Positions 42,694 to 51,603 of a DNA stretch of 64,000 bases are shown here, in pieces. Within the stretch, counting starts at the first letter, position 1; each line of letters starts with the position of its first letter. This DNA is from CAZSBB01 sp964605235. GTDB taxonomy: Bacteria; Planctomycetota; Phycisphaerae; Phycisphaerales; Phycisphaeraceae. A model generated the notes under the pieces. The model was given only the letters and a program-made list of their open reading frames with translations, made no database searches and was not told the DNA's origin. The stretch covers positions 1-64,000 of the forward strand of contig CAZSBB010000031.1 in the NCBI GenBank assembly GCA_964605235.1, read 5' to 3'. The position numbers and the translations under genes are program-made.

Positions 42694-43245
42694 ATGCCGT
42701 CGCTCAAGGGCCAATTGCTGATTGCCGACCCGGCGTTGCTGGACCCCAACTTCGCGCGCACGGTGCTGCTGCTGGTGGAACACGGCAAGGAAGGGGCGCT
42801 GGGGCTGGTGCTCAATCGCCCCACGCCGGTCAAACTCGCCGAGGCCTGGGCGCAGGTCAGCGACGCCCCCTGCGCCCGGCAGGACACCTTGCATCTGGGG
42901 GGTCCGTGTCCCGGCCCACTGATGGCGCTGCACAACCACGCCGACCTGGCGGATGACCAGGTGCTGCCGGGGGTGTTCTTCTCTGCGCAGCAGGACAGTC
43001 TGGAGCAACTGCTCGAGCGCCAGGGCGGGCTGGTCCGCTTCTTTTTCAATTACGCCGGGTGGGCCGCCAAACAACTGGAAAGCGAACTCCGCACTGAATC
43101 CTGGCTGCTGCACGCCGGCTCCAGCCCGCTGGTGTTCGGCGCCGACCCGCGCGGCTGGGAGGCGATGCTGCGCCGCGTGCACTTCCGCAATGTGTATCCC
43201 GACATTCGCCGCGATCTGCTGCCGGATGATCCGCGCGTCAATTGA
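42694..43245 (+). CDS. YqgE/AlgH family protein
   Basis: A 183-residue protein of the UPF0301 (YqgE/AlgH) family: LKGQLLIADPALLDPNFART, VLLLVEHGKEGALGLVLNRP, LHLGGPCPGPLMALHNH and VRFFFNYAGWAAKQLESEL. AlgH has been linked to alginate regulation in Pseudomonas, but the biochemical function is not known. In many genomes yqgE sits beside yqgF (ruvX); here the two are 25 kb apart. The start ATG at 42694 follows GTGAGG. Confidence 0.93.
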   Translation: MPSLKGQLLIADPALLDPNFARTVLLLVEHGKEGALGLVLNRPTPVKLAEAWAQVSDAPCARQDTLHLGGPCPGPLMALHNHADLADDQVLPGVFFSAQQDSLEQLLERQGGLVRFFFNYAGWAAKQLESELRTESWLLHAGSSPLVFGADPRGWEAMLRRVHFRNVYPDIRRDLLPDDPRVN

Positions 43246-43331
43246 TCCGCAGGATATCCGCTCCTCCGCGCGGGGCGCAGCCAACTCGAATATGCCTGCA
43301 CACAGAAAAAACCTCGGGGTTGTGTCCTTGT

Positions 43332-43349
43332 AGGTCCGGGCTCGCCCGG
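43332..43349. repeat. GTCCGGGC/GCCCGGAC hairpin
   Basis: GTCCGGGC-TC-GCCCGGAC, perfect 8-bp arms, between the convergent yqgE-like and nagA genes. Same family as the pair at 1445-1497, also between convergent genes. Confidence 0.7.
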
Positions 43350-43396
43350 ACAGGGAATGCCGCTGTGCGGTCCTCGTGCCGGGCGCAGCCGCATAT

Positions 43397-44620
43397 TCAC
43401 CGCACTTTGACCGCCGGCCCCGCGCAGCCGTCGATGAACACCTGCCGCACGTACAAGTCGCGGTCCAGCAGCAGCACATCGGCGCGCTTGCCCACTTCCA
43501 GGCTGCCGCGGTCGTCCGCGAGATTCACCTTGGTGGCTGGGGTCAGGCTCGCCATGCGCACGGCATTGACCAACCCGGCGCTGGTGTCCTTGACCATCTG
43601 CCGCACCATGTGCTCGAGGCCGACGATGGAGGACGCCAGCCCGCCGTTGGGATCGACGCCGACCTTGCCGTTGTTGATGAAGAGCTGGCCGCGCTCCTTG
43701 GGGCCGATCAGGTATTTGCCCGGCTTCATGTCCACCGCGCGGTTGGAATCCGACACCAGGAGCAGGCGATCGGGGCCGAGCATGCGGTAGGTGAACTCCA
43801 TCAAGTCCGGCGCCAGATGTTGCCCGTCGGCGATGATTTCCGTGCTCATGCCTTTTTCCAGCAGCACGAATTCCGTCATGCTGCCTTGCATCGGTTCACC
43901 CAGCCGATTGCGCACGGAGCTGACGTTGCTCATGGCGCACCAGAAGTGATCGACATGGCGCAGGCCGACCTCATAGCCCCGGCGCATTTCATTGAAGCTG
44001 GCGTTGGAGTGGCCGCAGGTGATGAAGCAGCCGGCTTCGGCGGCGGCGCGGTAGAACTGCTCCGCGCCGGGCAGCTCCGCGGCACAGGTGGCGATCTTGA
44101 TGATGCCGGTGGCGAACAGGGCGGCATACTCGCTGGGATCGGGATCGCGCTCCATGCCGCGCGGGTGAGCGCCGACCTTGTCGCTGGCGAAGTAGGGGCC
44201 ATACAGGTGCACCCCGCCTATGCGGGCGCCCTGGGAGGGTTCCCAGTCCTGCTGCACTTTGCGGCAGGCGTTGACCATGCGGGTGATGTGCGCCGGCGTG
44301 CCGGTGGTGGTGGTGGGGAAGATGGTGGTGGTGCCGTGGCGGGTGTGGCCGAGGATGGCTTTGCGCACCGCCGCCGGGGAGCCGTCCATGAAGTCGCAGC
44401 CCAGGGCGCCGTGGACGTGGATGTCGACGAAGCCGGGGGCGATGTAGCCGTCCTTGATTTCAACAGTCTTGACCCCGCGCGGCGCCTTGATCGCCTTGGC
44501 GTCACCGAGCGCCGCGATGCGTCCCTGTCGACACAGCAGCGCGCCGTGGGGCAGCAGACGATCCGGCAGAATCAACGTGCCACGCAGCAATAGGTCGGGC
44601 GAGCCAGTCAGGCGGGACAT
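43397..44620 (-). CDS. nagA: N-acetylglucosamine-6-phosphate deacetylase
   Basis: A 407-residue amidohydrolase that removes acetate from GlcNAc-6-phosphate during amino-sugar or peptidoglycan recycling. IAPGFVDIHVHGALGCDFMD carries the HxH metal motif, IGGVHLYGPYFASDKVGAHP is the NagA-type HLEGPF-like segment with Tyr for Glu/Gly variation, CFITCGHSNASFNEM the second His, and LLLVSDSN the catalytic Asp. The usual HLEGP Glu is replaced (HLYGP), which could alter metal binding. The ATG at 44620 has AGGAG seven bases upstream. No nagB is next to it. Confidence 0.85.
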   Translation of the reverse strand: MSRLTGSPDLLLRGTLILPDRLLPHGALLCRQGRIAALGDAKAIKAPRGVKTVEIKDGYIAPGFVDIHVHGALGCDFMDGSPAAVRKAILGHTRHGTTTIFPTTTTGTPAHITRMVNACRKVQQDWEPSQGARIGGVHLYGPYFASDKVGAHPRGMERDPDPSEYAALFATGIIKIATCAAELPGAEQFYRAAAEAGCFITCGHSNASFNEMRRGYEVGLRHVDHFWCAMSNVSSVRNRLGEPMQGSMTEFVLLEKGMSTEIIADGQHLAPDLMEFTYRMLGPDRLLLVSDSNRAVDMKPGKYLIGPKERGQLFINNGKVGVDPNGGLASSIVGLEHMVRQMVKDTSAGLVNAVRMASLTPATKVNLADDRGSLEVGKRADVLLLDRDLYVRQVFIDGCAGPAVKVR

Positions 44621-44701
44621 GGGCAACTCCTGAGGGAAGGGAACAGATTGGTGGCAGGGGATGATACCAGCGAACCACCTGGCGCTTGATCGCGGTTGCG
44701 G

Positions 44702-45451
44702 CTATTTGCCGCCGCAGACGTCGATGAAGGCGCCGGTGGAATAGGAGGACTCCGGGCCGCAGAGCCAGAGAATCGCCTGTGCGACTTCCTCAGGCGTGCC
44801 GCCGCGCCGCAGGGGCAGGTTCCCTTTGATACGATCCACCCGGCCCGGCTCCCCGCCGCTGGCGTGAATGTCGGTGTAGATGAAACCGGGGCGCACCGCA
44901 TTGACCCGGATGCCTTCAGGGGCGACTTCCTGCGCCAGTCCGATGGTGAAGGCATCGATGGCAGCCTTGGATGCTGCGTAGTCCACATACTCGCCTGCCG
45001 CGCCCAGTCGGGCCGCGACGGAGGAAACGTTGACCATCGTGCCGCCGCCGCCGCCGTGCCGGGGGGACATCCGCCGGATCGCTGCCCGGGCACAGAGGAA
45101 GCACGACACGACGTTGGTTTGCATCACCTGGGTGATGCGCTGAGCGGTCATGTCCTCCACGCGCGACTGCTGTGCGAGGATGCCGGCGTTGTTGACCAGA
45201 GCCGCCACGGGACCAAGCTGATCGTCCACCGCAGCGAACAACTGCTCCACCTGATCTTCCTGGGCGACATCCGCCCGCACCGCCAGCGCGCGGCCGCCCG
45301 TGCGGCTGATCTGTGCGACCACCGCTTGGGCTTTGGCTTCGTTGTGCAGATAGTTGACGCACACCGCATACCCGCGCCGAGCGGCCAGCAGGGCGGTCGC
45401 AGCGCCGATGCCGCGACTGGCGCCGGTGATGAGCATGACGGGTTGGGTCAT
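44702..45451 (-). CDS. Short-chain dehydrogenase/reductase (FabG-like)
   Basis: A 249-residue classical SDR: VMLITGASRGIGAATALLAA (cofactor loop), LVNNAGILAQQ, MVNVSSVAARLG (Ser), EYVDYAASKAAIDAFTIGLA (Tyr/Lys) and YSTGAFIDVCGGK at the end. It resembles glucose-1-dehydrogenase and FabG-type enzymes; the substrate is undetermined. The ATG at 45451 has AGGAG upstream. It follows tag on the same strand with a 38-base gap and precedes nagA, so a loose operon tag-SDR-nagA is possible. Confidence 0.9.
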   Translation of the reverse strand: MTQPVMLITGASRGIGAATALLAARRGYAVCVNYLHNEAKAQAVVAQISRTGGRALAVRADVAQEDQVEQLFAAVDDQLGPVAALVNNAGILAQQSRVEDMTAQRITQVMQTNVVSCFLCARAAIRRMSPRHGGGGGTMVNVSSVAARLGAAGEYVDYAASKAAIDAFTIGLAQEVAPEGIRVNAVRPGFIYTDIHASGGEPGRVDRIKGNLPLRRGGTPEEVAQAILWLCGPESSYSTGAFIDVCGGK

Positions 45452-45489
45452 GGGAATCTCCTGTGCTGGCCCGCCAGTGACCGGATCAC

Positions 45490-46059
45490 CTAGCGCTTGG
45501 AACTGTGCCCAAAGCACGTCACCAGATGATCGTCCACCATGCCCACGGCCTGCATGAAGGCGTAGCAGATGGTGGAGCCGACGAAGCGGAAGCCGCGGCG
45601 TTTGAGGTCTTTGCTCAGGGCGTCGCTCACCTCGGTGCGCGCGGGAATATCCTGGAGCGTGCGCCGACGATTGACGAGGGGCTGCCCATTGACGAATTGC
45701 CAGACGTAGGCGTCGAAGCTGCCGTGTTCCTGCTGCACGCGCAGGAAAGCCTGGGCGTTGGTGACGGCCGACTGCACCTTCAGACGGTTGCGCACGATGC
45801 CGGCGTCGAGCAGCAGTTTGGCTTGTTTGGCAGCAGTGAAACGCGCTACTTTGCCGGGGTCGAACTCGGCGAACAGCCGGCGGTAGTTTTCCCGCTTGGC
45901 GAGGATGGTGTCCCAGCTCAGTCCCGCCTGCGCGCCTTCGAGCAGCAGAAATTCAAACAGCGTGCGGTCGTCATGCACCGGCATGCCCCATTCGCGGTCG
46001 TGGTAGGCGATGGCCAGCTCATTGCGCGCCCAGGGACAGCGGGTGGAAAGGTCAGGCAT
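45490..46059 (-). CDS. tag: DNA-3-methyladenine glycosylase I
   Basis: A 189-residue base-excision repair enzyme removing 3-methyladenine. RCPWARNELAIAYHDREWG has the zinc Cys and His of the N terminus, FEFLLLEGAQAGLSWDTILA is the family core, GIVRNRLKVQSAVTNAQAFL the HhH-like segment, and MVDDHLVTCFGH supplies the C-terminal zinc His and Cys. The length matches E. coli Tag (187). The start is the ATG at 46059. Confidence 0.96.
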   Translation of the reverse strand: MPDLSTRCPWARNELAIAYHDREWGMPVHDDRTLFEFLLLEGAQAGLSWDTILAKRENYRRLFAEFDPGKVARFTAAKQAKLLLDAGIVRNRLKVQSAVTNAQAFLRVQQEHGSFDAYVWQFVNGQPLVNRRRTLQDIPARTEVSDALSKDLKRRGFRFVGSTICYAFMQAVGMVDDHLVTCFGHSSKR

Positions 46060-46101
46060 GGCGGGGAACCTTGTGGCGAAACCGGGAATGATGGACCTTG
46101 C

Positions 46102-46854
46102 TCAGCCGTGCCGGGCGCGCCAACGCGCGACGAAGTCAGCGTATTGCTCAGGCGTGTCGATGCCGTGGTGCCGGCAGTTCACCTTGACCACTGCAATGGG
46201 GAAGCCATGCTCAATGGCGCGGAGCTGTTCGAGCTTTTCCGTCTGCTCCAGCGGCGTCGCGGGCAGGCTGGCGTAACGCTGCAAAAAAGCGCGGCGGTAG
46301 GCGTACAGCCCCGGGTGCTTGAGCGGCCTGGCGCCGTGTCCGTCGCCGTCGCCGTCGCGGTCGCAGGGAATGAGCGAACGGGAGAAGTACAACGCCCGCT
46401 GATTGACGCTCATGACCAGCTTGACGATGTTGGGGTTGCGCGGGTCTTCGTCGGGGGCGAAGTCGGCCGCGAGCGTGCCCATGGGGGCGTCGGGGTCGCG
46501 CTCCATGCCCGCCACCAGCGCGTCGATGACCGCCGGTTCGATCTCCGGCTCATCGCCCTGCACATTCACAATCAGGTCCAACTCCGCCGGCAAGCCCGCG
46601 ACGGCTTCCGCGATGCGGCTGGTGCCGTTGGGATGATCGACGCGCGTCATCACCGCTTCCGCCCCGGCGGCGCGCACGGCGGCATAAATCCGCTGGTCGT
46701 CCGTCGCCACCAGCACCCGCCCGATCGACTGGGCGCGGCGGGCCTGCTCCACCACATGCACGATCAACGGCTTACCCGTCTCCGCAGCGAGCATCTTGGC
46801 GGGGAATCGCGTGGACTGGTAACGCGCGGGAATGACGGCAACGGCCTGGGGCAT
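46102..46854 (-). CDS. kdsB: 3-deoxy-manno-octulosonate cytidylyltransferase (CMP-Kdo synthetase)
   Basis: A 250-residue nucleotidyltransferase. AVIPARYQSTRFPAKMLA is the CTP-binding signature; VLVATDDQRIYAA, DLIVNVQGDEPEIEPAVID and NIVKLVMSVNQRALYFSRSL are family motifs, with GLYAYRRAFLQRY near the end. It activates Kdo for the lipid A core, so this organism has, or had, LPS and thus a Gram-negative envelope. The start is the ATG at 46854. The neighbouring tag gene lies 42 bases downstream on the same strand. Confidence 0.96.
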   Translation of the reverse strand: MPQAVAVIPARYQSTRFPAKMLAAETGKPLIVHVVEQARRAQSIGRVLVATDDQRIYAAVRAAGAEAVMTRVDHPNGTSRIAEAVAGLPAELDLIVNVQGDEPEIEPAVIDALVAGMERDPDAPMGTLAADFAPDEDPRNPNIVKLVMSVNQRALYFSRSLIPCDRDGDGDGHGARPLKHPGLYAYRRAFLQRYASLPATPLEQTEKLEQLRAIEHGFPIAVVKVNCRHHGIDTPEQYADFVARWRARHG

Positions 46855-46889
46855 AGAGCGACTCGCAGGAGCGGCAGGAAAGCAAAAAC

Positions 46890-47036
46890 AGTTTCATCAC
46901 TGAGGCACAGAGCACACCGAGCAGAAACACATCAGGGCCTCTCTCTGTGTCTCCGTGTCTCTGTGAGAGATATTCGGCCACGATACCAGCAAAAACAGAT
47001 TTCACACGGAGCCACAGAGACACGGAGTGAAATCTG
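46890..47036. repeat. CACAGAG-family palindrome, compound copy
   Basis: ATCACTGAGGCACAGAGCAC and CTCTGTGTCTCCGTGTCTCT form the first palindrome, followed by a second partial one (TTCACACGGAGCCACAGAGA). ATTTCACACGGAGCC and CACGGAGTGAAAT frame the right half. It fills the ~195 bases between kdsB and the TPR gene. Confidence 0.8.
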
Positions 47037-47050
47037 TCGTGCTGGTCCGG

Positions 47051-48634
47051 TCAGACGCCCGCCAGTTCCTTGGTGAGCTGACGGATTTCGTTGACCTTGG
47101 TTTTGATGTCGCGGAAGTTGATGTCGGTCTGGAGGATTTCCGACGCCACCTTGGAGGCTTCCTTGGCGCGGTCGGCGTTTTTCTCGTTGCGCGCCGAGCG
47201 GAACAGCGCATCCATCAGGTGGTATTTCATGTCCAGGACCCCGCGGTCGTTGGGATCGCGCAGGGCTTCCAGGCCCGACTTGAGCGTATCGATGGCTTCG
47301 TCGAACCATTCCTGCTGCAGATAGCACTGGCCCAGGAAGTTGGCGGCATTGACGCGGAACTTGGGATCGCTGACGGCGCGCTGGAAATGCTCGACCGCCT
47401 GCTCGTATTGCTTGGCGGCAAAGAAGCACTTGCCGATCTCGTAGCGCCAGCGGTTTTCGGTGGGATACTGCTTGGCGCGTTCGACGTACTGGGAGAGCTC
47501 GAACTTGAGCTTCTGGCGGTAGAACTCCTTGAGTTGCTTTTTGACCGCCTCGTCGGGCCGCTGCTTGGCGAGCGCCTGGAGCTTGCGCAGCTTGCGTTCC
47601 ATCTGGCGCATCTGCACGTCGGCGATTTCCATCTTGTAGCGATAATTCTGGGTGCGCTCGTGCGCCTGCTGGAGCAGAGCGATGGCTTCGTTTTCGGTGT
47701 CGCTGCTGTGCTTCTGCAGCAGGGCCTTGACCAGGGCTTCGCGGGCGGGCAGGTCGTCGGGGTTCTGCTCGAAGTCGGCGCGTTTGCGCTGGATGATTTC
47801 GAGGATCGCCTGATCGCTCTTGGTGAGCTGGTCTTCCTGATCGAGGGCGTGCTGTTTCTCGCTGTCCTTGATGTTCTTGCGGAAGTCAAGCTCTTCGGGC
47901 TTTTCGGCGCCATAGCTGGCCGCCATGGTGACCTCGGCTTCAAGGTCCTTGAGTTCGCCGGCGAGGTTCAGGTCGTCCGGGGCGAGGTCGATGGCGCGGG
48001 CGCAGGCGTCGCGGGCCTTGTCCCACATGCCGACCAGGGAGAAGAGATCGCGCAGCTTGATGAAATCGTCCTTGTTGAGCTGCTTGTCGATTTCGTTCTT
48101 GTCGAAGATCAGCACGCCGATCCAGCCGGCGACTTCGCCGAGGTTGAAATCCTCCTGGTCGTCGTCGGCTTCGATGGCTTTCTCCATGGCGGCGATGGCG
48201 CGGGTGTAGCTCAGCGGCTCCTTGGCCCAGAGCTTCTCGGCGTGGAGAAATTTGTCGATCTTGTCCTTGGCGCCCAGGTTGATTTTTTCCCGCATGCCCG
48301 CGGGCTTGCCCCCGGCGACCTTGCGCCGCAGCGCCACTTCGCGCAGCGACTCGTGCATGTTCATGTTGTCCGGGTCATGACGCAGCCCGTTGATGAACAG
48401 GTCGATGGCGTAGTCGTAATTGCGGGCTTCGGACACCGTGGCGGCATGGCGGAAGAAAGTGGCGGCTTTGCGGAGGTCGCGTTTGACCTTCGGTTCGGCG
48501 GCCTTCACCGCTTTGCCGGCGTCCGCTTCCTTCGGCTCCGCCTGGGCGACGGCGGGATCGTTGGGCAGGGCGGGGGCCTCCTGCTCCTTGGCGTCGTCCT
48601 TCTCGTCTGGTTTGGGTTTACGCTTGAAAAACAT
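47051..48634 (-). CDS. Tetratricopeptide repeat protein
   Basis: A 527-residue protein, mostly helical and highly charged. The N terminus (MFFKRKPKPDEKDDAKEQEA) is a lysine/glutamate-rich low-complexity leader without a signal peptide. TPR-like units are visible at about 60-110 (YDYAIDLFINGLRHDPDNMN) and 420-490 (NRWRYEIGKCFFAAKQYEQA, NAANFLGQCYLQQEWFDEAI). Residues about 240-400 are probably coiled coil (LAKQRPDEAVKKQLKEFYRQ). It is probably a cytoplasmic scaffold; no enzymatic domain is seen. Start at the ATG at 48634, before which only a weak Shine-Dalgarno is present. Confidence 0.8.
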   Translation of the reverse strand: MFFKRKPKPDEKDDAKEQEAPALPNDPAVAQAEPKEADAGKAVKAAEPKVKRDLRKAATFFRHAATVSEARNYDYAIDLFINGLRHDPDNMNMHESLREVALRRKVAGGKPAGMREKINLGAKDKIDKFLHAEKLWAKEPLSYTRAIAAMEKAIEADDDQEDFNLGEVAGWIGVLIFDKNEIDKQLNKDDFIKLRDLFSLVGMWDKARDACARAIDLAPDDLNLAGELKDLEAEVTMAASYGAEKPEELDFRKNIKDSEKQHALDQEDQLTKSDQAILEIIQRKRADFEQNPDDLPAREALVKALLQKHSSDTENEAIALLQQAHERTQNYRYKMEIADVQMRQMERKLRKLQALAKQRPDEAVKKQLKEFYRQKLKFELSQYVERAKQYPTENRWRYEIGKCFFAAKQYEQAVEHFQRAVSDPKFRVNAANFLGQCYLQQEWFDEAIDTLKSGLEALRDPNDRGVLDMKYHLMDALFRSARNEKNADRAKEASKVASEILQTDINFRDIKTKVNEIRQLTKELAGV

Positions 48635-48874
48635 AAGCCCCGCTGTTTCAGGCAGGTGGGTATGAATGATCGAAAGCACAGCCGGCCGACAACGCGGCCA
48701 TCCGCAGGCAGGCCCTCCAATGGTAATCTAGCCTGAACCCCGTTGCTGTCAACCAATTAACCGCCGGCGGCGTCCGACTTCGCCTTGCCGCCAGCGCTTG
48801 CGGGCCGTATTGTCTTGCCGTGCAGCCCGGCGTGCCCGTGCAGGCAACGCCCCAACCCGCAGGAGACTTCCCGG

Positions 48875-49159
48875 ATGGTCACCGTTGGCATGAATTATCG
48901 CGTGTTGCCCGGCAAGAACGAACAGTTCGAATCCGTCTTCCGCGCGGTGCTCGAAAAGATGAACGAGATGCCCGGCCACAGCAAGTCGGCGCTCTACAGC
49001 GACGTCAACGACCGCCAGAGCTACCTCATCGTCTCCGACTGGTCCGACCGCAAAGCCTTTGACGATTTCATCCGCTCCGAGCAATTCCGCTCCGTCGCCA
49101 ACTGGGGCAAGGAACAGATCCTCGCCGGCCGGCCGACGCATGATTACTACGAGCATTGA
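48875..49159 (+). CDS. Antibiotic biosynthesis monooxygenase (ABM)-family protein
   Basis: A 94-residue ferredoxin-like dimeric alpha+beta barrel protein: VTVGMNYRVLPGKNEQFESV, FRAVLEKMNEMPGHSKSALY, RQSYLIVSDWSDRKAFDDFI, all typical of the ABM domain. Members include small monooxygenases and heme-degrading enzymes; no catalytic residue can be assigned here. AGGAG nine bases before the ATG at 48875 fixes the start. It is divergent from the TPR gene. Confidence 0.85.
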   Translation: MVTVGMNYRVLPGKNEQFESVFRAVLEKMNEMPGHSKSALYSDVNDRQSYLIVSDWSDRKAFDDFIRSEQFRSVANWGKEQILAGRPTHDYYEH

Positions 49160-49188
49160 GCGCGGGGGGTGATGCGGGGGTGGTTTTT

Positions 49189-49240
49189 TTGCCACAGATG
49201 AACACGGATGAAGCAGGAGAGAGATGAGCACGGATGTGGG
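49189..49240. repeat. CCACAGATGAACACGGATGAA dispersed repeat
   Basis: GCCACAGATGAACACGGATG at 49190 onward, with a second GAGCACGGATG, precedes dapB. A related copy, GCCACCGATGAACACAGATG, is at 63410 onward. Such motifs are frequent in intergenic regions of environmental bacteria, from general knowledge. Confidence 0.6.
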
Positions 49241-49399
49241 ATGTGGCGATTTAGTGATTTGGGATTTGGTGATGTGGCGCCGGGTTGATGTTGCGTGATT
49301 GCGATGGACGCCCACGGATGTGCCGCCGGCGAATCCGTGGGATTGATTCCCCTGATGGCGAGTTTCGAATCGACGAGATAATTCCAAGCGAGAACTGAC

Positions 49400-50200
49400 A
49401 TGATTACGGTTGGCATTCACGGCGCCGCGGGGCGCATGGGGCAGCGCCTGGTCGCCCTGGCGCATGAAGACAGCGAACTGCAGGTCACCGTCGCCATCGA
49501 CGCGGCAGGGCATCCCTCCGCCGGGCGCGATGCGGGCGAAGTCGCCGGCGTGGGCAAGCTGGATGTGCCCATCGCGGCTGCTTTGGCCGGCGCCAAGCCG
49601 CAGGTCATGATCGACTTCTCCGTGCCGGTCGCCTGCCGCAGCGCGATCGAGTTGTGCGTCCAGCAACGCATTCCGCTGGTCATCGGCACCACCGGACTCA
49701 CCGAGGATGATCTGCAGAAGATTGCCGCCGCCGGCAAGACCATTCCCATCCTGCAGGCGCCCAACATGAGCCTGGGCGTCAACCTGCTCTTTGCCCTGGC
49801 GGCCCAGGTCGCCAGGCAACTGGGTGACGACTACGACATTGAAATCGTCGAAGGTCATCATCGCTTCAAGAAAGACGCGCCGTCCGGCACCGCGCTGGGC
49901 ATCGCCCGCTCCATCTGCAACGCCACCGGCAAAGACCTGCAGCGCGATGTGGTGCATGGCCGCCACGGCGATGATGTCGTCCGCAAACGCGGCGAGATCG
50001 GCATGCACGCCCTGCGGCTGGGCGATGAGGTCGGCCGACATACCGTCAGCTACGCCACGCTGGGCGAGGAACTGCAACTGACGCACACCGCCTCCACCCG
50101 CGATGTATTCGCCCGCGGCGCGCTGCGGGCCGCCAAATGGCTGGTCAAACAGCAACCCGGCCGCTATGGCATGGCGGATGTGCTGGGGCTCAAGGCCTGA
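49400..50200 (+). CDS. dapB: 4-hydroxy-tetrahydrodipicolinate reductase
   Basis: A 266-residue enzyme of the diaminopimelate/lysine pathway, needed for lysine and for peptidoglycan cross-links. MITVGIHGAAGRMGQRLVAL is the dinucleotide loop, VMIDFSVP, LVIGTTGLTEDD and APNMSLGVNLLFALAAQVAR are family motifs, and EIVEGHHRFKKDAPSGTALG holds the catalytic His and Lys. The full length is present. The start is the ATG at 49400. Presence of dapB supports the view that this lineage makes peptidoglycan. Confidence 0.97.
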   Translation: MITVGIHGAAGRMGQRLVALAHEDSELQVTVAIDAAGHPSAGRDAGEVAGVGKLDVPIAAALAGAKPQVMIDFSVPVACRSAIELCVQQRIPLVIGTTGLTEDDLQKIAAAGKTIPILQAPNMSLGVNLLFALAAQVARQLGDDYDIEIVEGHHRFKKDAPSGTALGIARSICNATGKDLQRDVVHGRHGDDVVRKRGEIGMHALRLGDEVGRHTVSYATLGEELQLTHTASTRDVFARGALRAAKWLVKQQPGRYGMADVLGLKA

Positions 50201-50223
50201 ATCACGGTCCCAAATCAGAATTC

Positions 50224-50328
50224 ACCACCGAGGCACAGAGAACACGGAGTGAAAGCATGAAGCGGGGCGTATCCCTGGTTTTCCAATTCTCTGTGTGTCT
50301 GGCTCGGTGCTCTCTGAGTCTCGGTGGT
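50224..50328. repeat. CACAGAG-family imperfect palindrome
   Basis: ACCACCGAGGCACAGAGAAC on the left and TCGGTGCTCTCTGAGTCTCG then GTGGT on the right, after dapB and before the WecA-like gene. Confidence 0.85.
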
Positions 50329-50414
50329 TCCTGATTTGTAAGCTCGCTCGATCGATCGCTTGGGGCCACCGTTGATGGCGTCGTCGCGCTGCCGCGGCCT
50401 GGGATGAACCGCTC

Positions 50415-51539
50415 ATGATCCTCGTCTGTCTGGCGCTGGTTCCCGTGGCGATGTGCGTTTGCCTGCCGCTGTGCCAGTGGCTGATCGCCCGCGCGCTGCG
50501 CAAGGGGCAGTTGGATCAACCCGGCCGGGAGCCGCACAAACTGCACGCGCAGCCGACGCCCAACGTCGGCGGCATCGCCATCTTTGCCGCGGTGGCGTTG
50601 CCCATGGCGCTGGCGCTGGCGGCGGTGTGGCTGGCGCCCGCCAGTTGGTGGCAGGGGGCGTTGGCGCCACTGGCGGTCCACCTGCCGGGGCTCAAGGCGC
50701 AGACGCCGCTGGGTCTGGGTGTGCTGCTGAGTTTGACGGTGCTGCACGTGCTGGGGCGGATTGACGACACGCGCGGGCTGGGGCCATACACCAAGCTGCT
50801 GGTGGAAGCGGGGGCAGCGCTGTTCCTGAGCATCGCGCTGGATGTGCGCATCCTGCATCTGCTGTCGGACTATGGCCCGGCGGGGGTGGTTGCCAGCCAT
50901 CTGCTGACCATGTTCTGGATCATCGCCATCGTCAACGCCATGAACATGCTCGACAACATGGACGGGCTGTCCGGCGGGGTCGGCGCCATTGCCGCGGCGC
51001 TCTATCTCATGGCGACCCTGCTGGCGGGGCAATGGTTCGTGGCAGCGCTGGCGGCGCTGCTGCTGGGAGCGCTGGTCGGTTTCCTGGTGTTCAACTTTCC
51101 GCCGGCGAAGGTCTTCATGGGCGACGGCGGCTCACTGGTGCTGGGGCTGCTGCTGGCGATCATCAGCATTCGCACCACCTACTTCAGCACCGATCACAGT
51201 GCTGCCGCCCCGGCGCCCGGCGCGTGGTATGGCCTGCTGATGCCGCTGCTGGTGCTGGCGATCCCGCTGTACGACCTGACCAGCGTGACGCTGCTGCGGC
51301 TGGCGCGCGGGCAAAGCCCGTTCAAAGGCGATCACAACCACTTCTCGCATCGCCTGGTGCGCAAGGGGCTCAGCCGGCGCACCGCGGTGCTCGTCATCTG
51401 GCTCTGCACCCTGGCGACGGGCATCTCCGGGGTGATGCTGGCGCACCTGACCTGGTGGCAGGCGTGTCTGGCGGCCGCGCAGACCATCGCGGTCATCGCC
51501 GTGCTCGCCATCCTCGAACGCACCCACGAACAAGCCTGA
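50415..51539 (+). CDS. Undecaprenyl-phosphate sugar-1-phosphate transferase (WecA/MraY family)
   Basis: A 374-residue polytopic membrane protein with about ten hydrophobic segments. PHKLHAQPTPNVGGIAIFAA, VLGRIDDTRGLGPYTKLLVE (DDxxx motif), AIVNAMNMLDNMDGLSGGVG, PPAKVFMGDGGSLVLGLLLA and SPFKGDHNHFSHRLVRKG are the conserved cytoplasmic motifs. WecA-type enzymes start O-antigen, teichoic or enterobacterial common antigen synthesis by moving GlcNAc-1-phosphate to undecaprenyl phosphate. MraY is less likely because the His-rich loop matches WecA/TagO. Sugar specificity is not decidable. Confidence 0.9.
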   Translation: MILVCLALVPVAMCVCLPLCQWLIARALRKGQLDQPGREPHKLHAQPTPNVGGIAIFAAVALPMALALAAVWLAPASWWQGALAPLAVHLPGLKAQTPLGLGVLLSLTVLHVLGRIDDTRGLGPYTKLLVEAGAALFLSIALDVRILHLLSDYGPAGVVASHLLTMFWIIAIVNAMNMLDNMDGLSGGVGAIAAALYLMATLLAGQWFVAALAALLLGALVGFLVFNFPPAKVFMGDGGSLVLGLLLAIISIRTTYFSTDHSAAAPAPGAWYGLLMPLLVLAIPLYDLTSVTLLRLARGQSPFKGDHNHFSHRLVRKGLSRRTAVLVIWLCTLATGISGVMLAHLTWWQACLAAAQTIAVIAVLAILERTHEQA

Positions 51540-51603
51540 AACCCGCGCGTTTCCCGTCTTTCTCCTGCGCTCCTGTTCAACTGCTCACCTGCTCTGACCA
51601 TCG

